From Larix kaempferi (taxonomy: Eukaryota; Streptophyta; Pinopsida; Pinales; Pinaceae): 64,000 nt of DNA. Of the stretch, positions 19,400 through 29,330 are shown piece after piece. A program made the translations under genes and the position numbers. The DNA lies in contig BSBM01000007.1 of the NCBI GenBank assembly GCA_027924585.1, positions 10,383,501 to 10,447,500 of the forward strand. The letters run 5' to 3'. The notes below the pieces were generated by a model. That model was not told the origin of the DNA. It searched no databases and saw only the letters and a program-made list of their open reading frames with translations. How positions within the stretch are numbered: position 1 is the stretch's first letter; the number at the start of each line of letters is the position of its first letter.

Positions 19400-19850
19400 A
19401 GGACGCGGGTTTTTGGCAGACAGACGCAGTCGGGACGCAAGAAAGGGGCTGAAAGCCGCAGTTAGGACACGGGAAAAACGCCGAAAGGCACCGGTGGGTT
19501 GCGGGAAACTGGCCGAAAGCCGCAGGCAGGACACGGGAAAAATGCCAAAAGGTGCCGGTGGGTTGTGGGAAATTGGCCGAAAGCCGCAAGTGGGACATAG
19601 GAAAAACGCCAAAAGGCACCATTGGGTTGTGGGAAATTGGCCGAAAGCCGCAGGTGGGACGCAGGAAAGAGGGTAATAGCCGCAGTGAGACCGTCCCAAA
19701 CAGGCTAATAGCCGCAGTCGGATCGCAGGTAATAGACTGAAAACAGACGGTAGGTCGCCGGAAACAGTCTGAGAGCCACGGTCGGGTCGTAGGTAAGTGA
19801 CTGAAAGACGCAGTCGGTGCGCGACTGTGGGGGGGAAAAACACGGTATAT
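19400..19850. repeat. Gypsy B leader minisatellite, about 63 bases
   Basis: At least four units carry GGGAAACTGGCCGAAAGCCGCAG, GGACACGGGAAAAA and CGCCAAAAGGCACC. Degenerate units with AGCCGCAGTCGG words lie on both sides. The long open frames here (for example 249 codons on the minus strand) merely translate the repeat. Tandem repeats in untranslated parts are common in Tat/Ogre-type elements. Confidence 0.85.
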
Positions 19851-19917
19851 GGCGGCCGAAAGGGACAGCCGCATAGAAAAAATATTTAAAAATCGTAACC
19901 AGAAATTCAAACCTAGG

Positions 19918-19930
19918 GGAGTCGCCAAAA
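19918..19930 (-). other. Gypsy B primer binding site (TGGCGACTCC type)
   Basis: On the minus strand the LTR end CTACA is followed by GTTTT and then TGGCGACTCC, a primer-site sequence seen in plant Tat/Ogre gypsy elements and matched to an arginine tRNA there. Gypsy C has a related site at 61683-61699. Confidence 0.7.
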
Positions 19931-19932
19931 AC

Positions 19933-20645
19933 TGTAGCTAGGGTTTTACCCCTAAGTTGTGCAAATGAGCACCTACTAAGGAGAATGGACTCCTTAGTAG
20001 CAGTTCAGTATATGTAAATTAAAATGCTAAAACAAAAATATAAATTACTCTAAACATGTGCATGAAACATAAACAATAAGATGTAAAGAATGGCTTTTGT
20101 ATTAATTTTACCTTCAAGCTGAAGGTTGGTGAAGCTCTTGCAATGTCCAAGAGGGTTGCTCCAAGCTCCAATGTGCTCCTTCTCTTTCTCCAATGGTGGG
20201 AATGGGCCAAAAGGGGCTCTCAAGGTGAAAGTAGCTCAAGGGTGAGCTAGGGTTTCGAGAGAGATTTTGGCAGAGTAAGGGTATACTTGATTGTGGATAT
20301 GGAATAAGGGATCTCCATCACCTATTTATAGTTTTTTGGTGGTGGAGTGCTGGCCCATGGTTTTGGGAACCATATGGTTTAGGTCAGCTGTATAGGGTTT
20401 TTTCCTCCATTTCCTCATTATTTTATATTTGTTATTCCCTTTTTAGAGGGATTTTGCTATTTTTGGAGGAAAAGGGGGTTTTTTAGCCTTTTTGATGGTT
20501 TTGTGGCCTTTTGGAGGCATTTTAGGCCTTTTGGAGGCTTTTTAGTGGGATTTTTGGGGTTTTTAAGGGAAATATGGTAGGAAAATGGACAAATGAGCCA
20601 TGTAATGAGGTAGATGAGGTAGTGAACACTTTTTGGGTGTTAACA
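19933..20645 (-). repeat. Gypsy B 5' LTR
   Basis: On the plus strand it runs from TGTAGCTAGGGTTTTACC to GGGTGTTAACA and is about 98% identical to the 3' LTR at 6096-6819 by hand count of substitutions. The ATTGC target duplication follows at 20646. Confidence 0.95.
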
Positions 20646-20650
20646 ATTGC
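20646..20650. repeat. Target-site duplication of gypsy B, right copy
   Basis: ATTGC, a perfect copy of 6091-6095. Confidence 0.95.
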
Positions 20651-20730
20651 ACATCCCTATCTAGACAGAAGTTTGAAATTCCATGTTTGAATTTTTAGGG
20701 TTTCTCTGTCAAACCCTAGCATGCTCCAGA

Positions 20731-20866
20731 TCTAGTTATAGCGAATCAAAGTGGATTGGGTTAATCCTAGAAGAGAATGAATTGGACACCTACATAAGTG
20801 AAGTTATAGTTCCAGAGGGAGATGAGGCTAAGCCTTACATAAGAAGTCTACAAGCAATCCCGACAG
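20731..20866 (+). pseudogene. gag: Copia A gag N-terminal scrap
   Basis: Reads KWIGLILEENELDTYISE and then EGDEAKP, matching the start of copia gag (the KW..L.LEE..L..Y motif). It ends abruptly at CGACAG|GTATGA. Copia E has the matching scrap KWIRLILEENGLVTYISEE ending at the same GATAG|GTATGA (about 41795-41905, reverse strand), so the truncation is older than both copies. Confidence 0.65.
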
Positions 20867-22425
20867 GTATGAATTAAGGACATATAGGTATGTTTTGAAA
20901 TTTCTTCATGATTAAGTTTATGATATGTTTGTCTTCATATTATTGAGGTTAGTACAATCTTGATTAATTTTTGGACTTGTCTTATCAATAAAAATATGAA
21001 TGCATGTGAATGATAGAAGAGATTCATTGATTAGGGTTATGACACTTATGATTGTACTAATGCACTGTGGTGTTGTATGAGGATGATGTTGTCCACTAAC
21101 ATGAAACGTACATCAAGAAATACAAATCAAGTTCTAGATCAAGAACATATGACCATGGTGACATGAAGACAAAGAACCATCCATAGCTATTGATCACATA
21201 GAATCTTTACTTACGAGGTATGTATAATTTGGTTCTACAATGCTTAACTTATCAAATGTGCAGGTTACTTGCACAAGGTCTATAAATCATTGAAGAGAAC
21301 AAAGAAGACATTGTTTGGGTATGTTAGACATAACTCGCAAACATGATAGTCCATGTATGTTTTTCCTATATATCAAGTTAGAATCCTACCTTGTGTTAGG
21401 ATCTTATGTAAGTATACTTTTTCTATTATTGATAATGATTATTCATAAAGTTATAAGTTTGAGTAATCATGGGTTCATGCATATTATGCTTCTTACTTTG
21501 ATTGATGAAATAAGCAACTAGAAGAGTTCTATGGTCAAATAAGAATATGCATGAGTAAAAGAAGTACTCCTTGAAACCTTGAATACTAACACTTGTGAGA
21601 AATTACCTGTGTGTGAAAGGATCATGACCATACATATTTAGAATCATAATGTTTTGATAGTATTGAGCTTATAATAATGCATGTATGATTATGTATGAGA
21701 TCTTGAGGATGACACAATGATGACACTAGTGCACACTTAAGCATGCATAGTGGTCCAAAATGTATATAAGTTCAAAGACAAATAATCCAGGAAGCAAAGA
21801 CCAAGAGGGAGCACACTCCATTGATTCCTATAAGGAAGCAAAGATTGAGAGGGAGTCTACCCAACAAACAAACAAAGATAAGTATTTGAAATGTCATTTC
21901 TTATATATATAATTACATAAATCATGTTGTTCAGTCATATACATACTTATGTTCCTAGATTTAGGATGTATATTATACCTTTTAGAAAAGTTGCATTAAT
22001 GAACAAGATACTACTAATATGCAAGTAATGGGTAAGTGGCCTATGGTACTATACAACATTCCAATTCTACTTATCTAGAATGAAACCTCTTTGTTGACAT
22101 GTTGGAGTAGTGCACACTCTTAACAATGTTATGGTAGAGATGGAAGGCATCTAGAAAGTTACCGTATGAATACGGGATATGGATGAATGTTCTATTGAAG
22201 CATTGGATAAGATAATTGCATGACTATATGACACATGTATTTATGTGTAAGAACTTGTTCTGAAATCTATGAGATGTTTCTAATCATGCAATTGAACTTG
22301 TCTTGTAGGAAAGACCGTGTACCATGACCTACAAGAGAGACTTGTTTCGAACAACAAGCGACGAAGACTCAAAAAATCCAGAAAACTAACTATTGAAGAT
22401 AATGAAGAATCTGATGTTCCCAGGA
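20867..22425 (+). other. Copia A internal non-coding region with intron-like borders
   Basis: Candidate splice-like borders are GACAG|GTATGAATT at 20867, AAATGTGCAG|GTTACTTG at 21263, TTTGG|GTATGTTAG at 21319 and CTTGTCTTGTAG|GAAAG at 22308. The same order of landmarks occurs in copia E (40196-41790, reverse strand), including the last acceptor. A GAAGCAAAG-AAGAGGGAG word is repeated near 21795 and 21840. No gag, protease or integrase frame of normal length is present. Confidence 0.55.
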
Positions 22426-23918
22426 TCTGGGATGCAGTAATGGAAGGATGACATCATCAAGGAGTACCAATTGATCATGAAGAATGATGTTTGGGATGTG
22501 GTACCAAAACCAGAAGGGAAGTCTGTTGTGACTTCCAAGTGTATCTACAAGATCAATCATGCTACAGATGGTAGCATAGAGAAATACAAGGCAAGGTTTG
22601 TGGCTCGTGGCTTCTCCCAGAAAGAAGGGATAGATTATGAAGAGACTTTTGCACCTGTGTCCAGATACACTTCCATCATAATAGTACTTTCTCTGGCTGC
22701 AATAATGAAATGGAAGATACAACAGATGTATGTCAAGACAACTTTCTTGAATGGTGTAGTCGAATAGGAAGTGTATGTGGAGCAGCCACTCAGTTTTAAG
22801 ACACATCACAGGGATTCATATGTGTGCAGATTGAAGAAAGCCTTGTATGGCTTGAGGCAAGCACCCGGGACATGGTATGGCAGAATAGACAAATTCTTGT
22901 CCAGTTTGGGCTTTACCAAGAGTAAAGTAGATTCCAACCTTTACTACAAAGTTGAGGAAGGAAATCTAGTGATACTTCTTTATATGTGGATGACCTGTTT
23001 GTGACAGGTGAGGATAGGTTTATTGTCGACATGAAAAGTAAGATTGCTGCTGAGTTTGAGATGAAGGACTTGGGTATGATGCATTACTTTCTAGGTATGG
23101 AGGTTTGGAAGAGAGTAGATGGAATCTTCCTTGGACAAGGGAAGTATGCAGGAGATGTCTTGAAGCTGTTCAGGATGATGGACTGTAAGGCCATGGCCAC
23201 ACCTATGGCCTCGAACCTGAAGGTATTGAGTGATGCTTCATCTGATTCAGTTGATGCCACAATGTATCATCAGATGATTGGGCCCTTGATGTACCTGATG
23301 AACATGAGACCAGATGTTTGCTTTGTGGTGAACAACTTGAGCCGGTTCCTGATGGATCCTAGACATGTTCGCCTGATTGTTGTGAAGCATATTCTGAGGT
23401 ACCTGAAGGGTATGGTTGATTATGGGATCAAGTATGATGCGAATCAAAATTTTAACATGGAGGGTTATGTTGATTCAGATTGGTCAGGCAGTGCTACAGA
23501 TAGGAAGAGCACTTCAGGGTGTTGCTTGAGTACGGGATCAGGTGTGATCTCTTTGTTTAGTAGGAAGCAATCCTACATAGCATTGAGTACAGTCAAAGCA
23601 GAGTATGTCACAACTTGTTCGGCTAGTTGTGAGGTAGTATGGCTAAGGAAGATACTGTCTGATTTATTTGATCTCCAGTTGAATGCTACTTGTATCTATT
23701 ATGACAACCAAAGTTGTGTGAATTTGTCTGAGAACCCAGTGTTCCATGACAAGTCGAAGCACATCGAGATCAAGTATCACTATAACATGGATATGGTGCA
23801 AATAGGAGCAGTGAAGCTTAAGTATGTTGCGATAGATGAGAAGATTGAAGATGTGTTGACCAAACCACTAGTAAGAGTGAAGTTTGAGTACTTCAAAGAG
23901 AGGCTTGGTGTTCTTTAG
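22426..23918 (+). pseudogene. pol: Copia A reverse transcriptase and RNase H
   Basis: RT motifs appear in order: WDVVPKPEGKSVVTSKCIYK, KARFVARGFSQKEGIDYEETFAPV, QMYVKTTFLNG (the catalytic Asp of the usual DVKTAF motif is Tyr here), LKKALYGLRQAPGTWY, then LYVDDLFVTGE in the next frame. RNase H follows with VDSDWSGS, ALSTVKAEYVT and YYDNQSC, and the tail FEYFKERLGVL. A TAG at about 22768 and a one-base frameshift at about 22980-22990, just before YVDD, break the frame. The block is homologous to copia E (38790-40195) and to the start of F. It cannot encode a working RT. Confidence 0.92.
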
Positions 23919-23999
23919 ATAGAAGATACTTCGAGGAGGAAGTGACGGGACACATTTGCAGGAGTCATGTGGTAGGAGGATTATTCCCATGGCTGTGGA

Positions 24000-24370
24000 T
24001 GCAAGTGTTGTGTGATGAGCATCAATGCGATACTCTGGATGATGCTATGTATGATGATGATCAGGATGATCATGTGTGATGAGCATCAGGACGATGCTGC
24101 ATATGATATGCATCTGGACAGTGCCATGATGATGATCAGGATGATCATGTGATGATGATATGTATCAGGATGATGCTATGATGATGATCAGGATGATCAT
24201 GTGATGATGATATGCATCAAGATGATGCTATGATGATGATCAGGATGATCATGCGATGTTGATGTGCATCAAGATGATGCACTGTATGATGATGATTATT
24301 ATGATCATTAGCATCAGGATGATGCTCCGTGCGAGGATGATCAAGTAGATCATGAGTATCAGGATTATAC
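24000..24370 (+). repeat. Copia A 3' UTR repeat zone 1
   Basis: Units of about 53 bases carry ATGATCAGGATGATCAT, a 7-base inverted repeat around GGA (for example 24132-24148), followed by GATGATATG-ATCAGGATGATGCT. At least four units are seen. Matches zone 1 of copia F and E. Confidence 0.85.
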
Positions 24371-24409
24371 TCCATGGCTGTGGACAGGTTTTGCAGTAGC
24401 ATAAATAGC

Positions 24410-24900
24410 TCCCTGGGAGATCCGATAGGTTGGGCAGTAAGCTCGTAATCAGTCTTGGGATGCTCTTTCGAGGTTTTGTGACGTAAGCATGTTATCAATC
24501 CTGGAGATCCGATAGGTTGTGCTAGGAACGTAAAAGTCCTAGGATGCTCACTCTTTTAAGGTTTTGCTAGACCACATGTAATCGGTCCTCAAGATCCGAT
24601 AGGTTGTGCTAGACATGTAAAAGTCCTGGGATGCTCTTTAGAGATATTACAGGTCGCAAGACACTCGTTTAAGGCTTTGTGGGGACCACATGTAATCAAT
24701 CTTGGAGATCCGATAGGTTGAGAAGTAATATCATAATCAATACTGCGATGATCTTTAGAGATCTTGTAGGTCACAAGACACTTTTTTAAGGTTTTGTGGA
24801 GGTCACATGTAATAGATCCCTGGGAGATCCAGTAGGTTGAGCAGTAAGCTCATAATCAGTCTCGGGATTCTCTTTCGAGGTTTTTTTTATGCATGTAATT
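24410..24900 (+). repeat. Copia A 3' UTR repeat zone 2
   Basis: Five or so units carry GATCCGATAGGTTG, a variable arm, AATCAGTCTTGGGATGCTCTTT and GAGGTTTTGT. Same zone as in copia F (1200-1790) and E (37580-38110). Confidence 0.8.
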
Positions 24901-25166
24901 ATCCTTGAGGATTCCATAGGATGGCCAGCTCGCAGAGATGATGAAGACCTACAGGAGGCTTGGCCTGCATCCAGCATGAAAAAGGGTTGGCTCTGTAGAA
25001 CTTCCTATGACAAGAATAATTGAGAGATAGCCCTAGTGATCAAGATGATGAGTACACCAGCAGTGACAATGATGCTCCATGATCCATTGATGATGATCTA
25101 GCTCCAGAATTGAAGACTTGTGCCTTTATGTATTGATGACCTATGTCAAGAGAATACCTTCCTAGT

Positions 25167-25176
25167 TAAGAAGGAG
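25167..25176 (+). other. Copia A polypurine tract
   Basis: AAGAAGGAG directly before the 3' LTR start TGTTGATG. Confidence 0.85.
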
Positions 25177-25755
25177 TGTTGATGTATTTGTAACTTTAGA
25201 AGATATTCACTTGTATATTACGTTTGTATTTTATTGTATCCCCAATGTAGATGTATTATTCCTCTGATTAGAAGTGTCGTCATTTGTATTTGCAAGTGTC
25301 GCTAGTTACATTGTAAGTGTTGTAACTTATATTTGATGGGTTATTAGAACACCTGTCTTGGGTCGGACCTGCATGTGTCATGTGGATGGGTTATTAGGAT
25401 TCCTTAGGAAGTCGACCCAGTTAGTGTTAAAGGAAGGTCAAGTCATTGTATAAATATAGAGTGTGTGTCTCTCATTCTATTCATTCACTCACTCATCCAA
25501 CTCACATAGTTGAGAGAGAGGAGTGCACACAAGTGGAGGAGGAGTAGCTTCTAGAGACATCTATCTTTTGGGTTTGATTTTTGTGATCTTTGCATTGATG
25601 CTCATTCTATATCTGAGGAAGTTGCGGAGTTTTTCACCTTCTTGGTTTTCCCCAGTGAAATGGTTTGTGTCTCTTGTCTCTTGTGTTTGATATGTTGTAC
25701 ATGTTGTTCTCTTAGTTAATATCCTAGATCATATTGAATTAAATGATGAAAAACA
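25177..25755 (+). repeat. Copia A 3' LTR
   Basis: Aligned end to end with 4533-5126. A TATAAATA box is at 25449-25456 (GTATAGATA in the 5' copy). It ends AAAAACA, and the gypsy C integrase resumes immediately after. Confidence 0.9.
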
Positions 25756-26650
25756 AATAGTTTTTGTTGTGCAGTTGAATGTAGGAATATCCTCATCCCA
25801 CTTGGTGAAGTATTCCACTGCTACTATGATGCAGTGGTGGCCATCCGCTGAAAGAGGGTTGATTGTCATAAAATCAATGGCCCATTTTGAAAATGATCCC
25901 ATGTTACTATAGGGTGTAATGGAGCAATATGTGAGTGCATTTTTCTTGTGTAAATTTGGAAATGGTGACACTTTTTTACAGCATTGATGCAATCCTTAAA
26001 GATTGTGGGCCAAACTTATCTCGCACACAAGATTTGTTGGGCAGTTTCCAACCCAAAAATATGACTGCCACATGTCCCATCATGGAAATCATTCAAAACT
26101 TGTTCAACTTCTTTGTGTATTAAATAACGTCTTAATATCATTTCTACTCCTCGATAGGACAAAGTATCCCCGATGATGAAGTATCTTTGTGCTTGGTGTC
26201 GAATGCGATATTGTTCAATGCTAGAAAATTGAGGATCAATCCTTTGGGTTTGGATATATGTGATAAATGTTCCATACCAAGGATATGATGTTGCAATGAG
26301 GAATACATGTTCGTCTGCTCAGGATTCAACACATACAGTATCCTCTTTATCGTAGGGTAACTCAGAGATTAGTTCTAAAAATGGCAACAACTTCTTGGCT
26401 TTAGCGTTTATGAACTTGATATCGAATTCTTGCAAAAATTACTATCCATTTTGAATATTTTTGACCAATGATATGGTAGGAAAAAATGTGTCTCATGGGG
26501 CTCATTTCGGCCACTATGGTCATTTTTCTTGGAATTATATAATGTATAAGTCTTTGGACAGCATGAACTATTACCAATGCCAACTTTTCAACCTGCGAAT
26601 ACCTCAATTCAGGACCTGCAAGGCCCTTACTAAGATAGTAGATAACATGT
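25756..26650 (-). pseudogene. pol: Gypsy C RNase H end and integrase N-terminal part
   Basis: From the right: EHVIYYLSKGLAGPELRYSQVEKLALVIVHAVQRLIHY (end of the usual RNase H), then a decayed integrase zinc-binding region, then FSKWAIDFMTINPLSADGHHCIIVAVEYFTKW (first catalytic Asp of integrase). The frame runs into copia A at 25755 after NCTTKTI and continues at 4532. Several stops and frameshifts are present. The earlier RNase H piece reads VFLYLAVSSSTIGMVLVQED, so its first catalytic Asp is Ala, as in B. Confidence 0.85.
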
Positions 26651-26652
26651 TC

Positions 26653-28055
26653 TTATGATGATTCATCTTCTTGTACCAATACCATTCCTATGGTGGAACT
26701 AGATACTGCCAAATATAGAAAAACGTATCTTCTATAGTTCAGAGGACTATGTACAGGGGTTGATACCAAAGCTTTCTTTACTGCCTCAAATGAGCGTTGA
26801 GATTGGTCATCCCATATGAATAGTACATATTTTCTTAGGAGATGCATGAAACCTTTAGCTCGTTCGGGAAAATATGGGACAAATCTTCTCAAGTAGTTAG
26901 CTTTCCCATGAAGTCTTTGAAGTTGTGTTATTGTCTTTGGGGAAGGAAAATGAAGTATTGCCTCAACCTTGAGTAATCTCCCAAAGTCCACACAAAACAT
27001 GCATTTGTGTGGGTTCAACCTAATGTTATATTTACGACATCGAACGAATATGTCACGTAAATGTGTGCTATGTTTGGATCTCCTTTTAGATTTGGCTGCG
27101 AAGTCATCAAGATAAACCTCAACGATTTTCTTAATATCAAGGAATTCATATGACATGGCTCTTTGAAAAGTATCCCTAATGTTTTTAAGGCCAAATGGAA
27201 TTTTTCGATATGAAAAAGTTCCCCAAGGGAATATGAAAGTTGTTTTATGTTGGTATTCCCTTTTTATCTATATCTGGTTGTAATAGAAGAATCCATCCAT
27301 GAATGAAAATATTTTATTCCCAGCACATTCGTCTATAATCTGATCAATGAAGGGTGTGGGATAGTTATCTTTGGGACAAACCAAATTTAGATCCCTAAAG
27401 TTAGTACATACTCTCAGATAGTTCCTTTCTTTTTATCAACTGGAACAAGATTGGACACCCATTCAGTTAAATGAACGGGATATATGAAGCCAACTTTTAA
27501 TAGTTTTTCAACTTCCTCTTTGAAAGAAGCCAATTTCTTAGGATTGACTAGACGTAGCTTTTGTCACACCAGTTTAACATTATCATAGGTTTTTATATTC
27601 TTTTCAACTATGTTGGGATCGATGCTCAATATTTCTTCATAAGACAAAGCGATCACATTGAAAAAATATTTAAATAGAGGAGTATAATGTACGATTTCCT
27701 CCGAAGAGCAATCTGCACCTATATTGATGTTTTCAACGATGCCAAGCTTAACGAATATATCGTTTGGAATGGTTTCCAAAATATTTTCCAAACTTTCTTT
27801 TGAACTCACATTGTGTGTTTCGATAGGGCATTGGTATTTTTCCATTTCATCATCAGGGTAAGAATTTTGACCTCTATTGAATCTGTCTTTGGAAGAAATG
27901 ATGATCTATGATGAATATCTTCCCAAGGTTGTTCTGAGATGTTCATGAATTCAAGGATGGCATCATTGTTATACCTCAAACTGCCACACCATGTGTAAGT
28001 GAGAATATACATGTTTCACCACCATGGAAAACATGATGTTTATGCCTCCTAAGGG
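26653..28055 (-). pseudogene. pol: Gypsy C reverse transcriptase and upstream linker
   Basis: The linker at about 28055-27564 reads TPLGGINIMFS, then EDIHHRSSFLPKTD, then IGADCSSEEIVHYTPLFKYFFNVIALSYEEI, colinear with gypsy B. RT then includes the DGF.Y block near 27290 and VEVYLDDFAAKS at about 27110 (YLDD box). The thumb reads NPHKCMFCVDFGRLL and GKANYLRRFVPYF, and the start of RNase H follows. Multiple frameshifts and stops separate the pieces. The frame is lost at about 28055, where gypsy D sequence begins. Confidence 0.86.
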
Positions 28056-28179
28056 TGTTAGGACCCTCCATTCTAATGTTGGTACCTTCCCTAGTAACAC
28101 TTGGAAGAAAATCCAACAAGCAAGGGGTTGAAACTCACATTAACCACCTCCAAAAATTAGCCTTCTGGAATTACCATGC

Positions 28180-29330
28180 CTTGCATTCCTATGGGGGAGC
28201 GGTAGTGTCAAACTACCATGTGCTGCATGCCTATGGGGGAGCGGTACTACCGCACTTTGCTTAGTTATAGGGGAGCAGTAATTTTGGTTTAGGCTTATCC
28301 CTTTGATTTTGGATCTTGGATCTCATGGATATTTTCTTGGGATGAGGTACCCCTTCGAATCCCATCTCACGTTCCCTCCTTTGCGTGATTTAGATCTTTG
28401 ATCCACATATTATTCACTTAGATCCATAATCTCCTCTAAGTGGTTCGCCTCCCAAATCCTACTTAAAGAGATCCATCCATGACCTAGGGGGGGAGGTGAT
28501 CTTGGAATTACCAAAATTTTGATCCTATTAGTCTTGCAAGGGTGATGTTGGAGAGATTGGAAGGAAGTGCTGCTACTTTGGACATCAAGGTATAACATTG
28601 TAATCAGCTTCTTTTGGATTTTTTATCATTAATATAACTTAGCCTATTCCTCTCATTTTCATGTCTTTAATGATGAATGCATGAAATTGTCTCTATTTAT
28701 ATAGTTAGATCTTTGTTTATACATATATTGCATTAGAGAAGGTGTTGTCTTTCCTTTCTGAACAGGTTCATAAGTCCATGATTGAAGCCTAGAGTTGGAT
28801 CAACTTAGGAGCAGCATGGACAACCATCAAACTAAGGTATGCCATCTACTTGCATTGTATTTCCATAGCTTGTTAGCTGATGTGTGATCTAGATCTAGGA
28901 GGACCTATAGTGTCTATTTGTTTCATCTCTATCTTGGGTAGGCAACTAGGGGCCTTTTCTAATCCCAAGGGGATATCTACCTATCCGTAGGGAGATTTTC
29001 TGACCACAGAAAGTGGTGACCATACTAGGGATTTTCTTCCCTAGTTTCACCTTTGCTTCCTTTTTTAGATCATCAAATCCTCTTCTAAGTGTTGTTTCTC
29101 ATCACCTTAGATCCTCTTTGATCATCATTGAGGACCATTTTAAACTCAGGACCTTATCCTTGCTCGGATCTTGGCCAAACTTCTATTTTTTAAACCCTGC
29201 AGGAGAGCTACCGCTCCCGTATAGTGGGCTAGAGTGCGGTACTACTGCTCCCCCATAGTTTTCAAGGGTGCGGTACTATCCAACTATCGCTCTGTACTGA
29301 TCTGTGCCGTGGCGGCACTGTCCTGTTTTG
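28180..29330. repeat. Gypsy D GCGGTA/TACCGC hairpin words, in inverted clusters
   Basis: TATGGGGGAGCGGTA recurs near 28190 and 28230, with GCGGTACTACCGC and GGTAGTGTCAAACTACC as small hairpins. The reverse words (GTGCGGTACTACTGCTCCCCCATA, split GCGGTACTATCC) lie at 29230-29290, and GTGCCGTGGCGGCAC forms a further hairpin near 29310. They resemble in style the GGTC/GACC hairpins of gypsy B. Confidence 0.55.

Larger units (their letters stand above)
6096..20645 (-). mobile_element. Gypsy B: Tat-like Ty3/gypsy element with antisense gene
   Basis: The element is 14.5 kb, bounded by LTRs of 724 and 713 bases and a perfect ATTGC duplication, and sits in the leader of copia A. Reading on the minus strand the order is LTR, primer site, minisatellite leader, gag, protease, zinc knuckles, RT, RNase H joined to the integrase C-terminus, archaeal-type RNase H, hairpin array, an antisense gene on the plus strand, a repeat-rich 3' UTR and LTR. 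The gag-pol frame runs from 18332 to 12240 with no net frameshift, broken only by about 17 stop codons. The integrase core is deleted, so the copy depends on others for insertion. Confidence 0.95.
4533..25755 (+). mobile_element. Copia A: Ty1/copia element with gypsy B nested inside
   Basis: A 5' LTR, tRNA primer site, leader, RT-RNase H block, repeat-rich 3' UTR, polypurine tract and 3' LTR can all be placed. The flanking DNA on both sides is one interrupted gypsy C integrase, which proves a single insertion. The 5' edge is ambiguous. The sequence TGTTGGATTTTTTGTTGATTT offers starts at 4533 or 4545; with 4533 a candidate target duplication AAATA lies at 4528-4532 and 25755-25759. Without gypsy B the element is about 6.7 kb. 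It lacks most of gag, protease and integrase. Confidence 0.88.

Noticed and set aside
19179-19928. A 249-codon open frame on the minus strand with repeated Pro/Phe-rich units
   Set aside because: It is the translation of the leader minisatellite; no other coding signal is present.
24000-24370. Regular repeats considered as a CRISPR-like array
   Set aside because: Units are adjoining and degenerate with no unique spacers, and lie in a copia 3' UTR of a plant genome.
28760-28840. Exon-like piece with AG and GTATG borders in gypsy D
   Set aside because: Only one border pair, no conserved frame and no homologue in the window.
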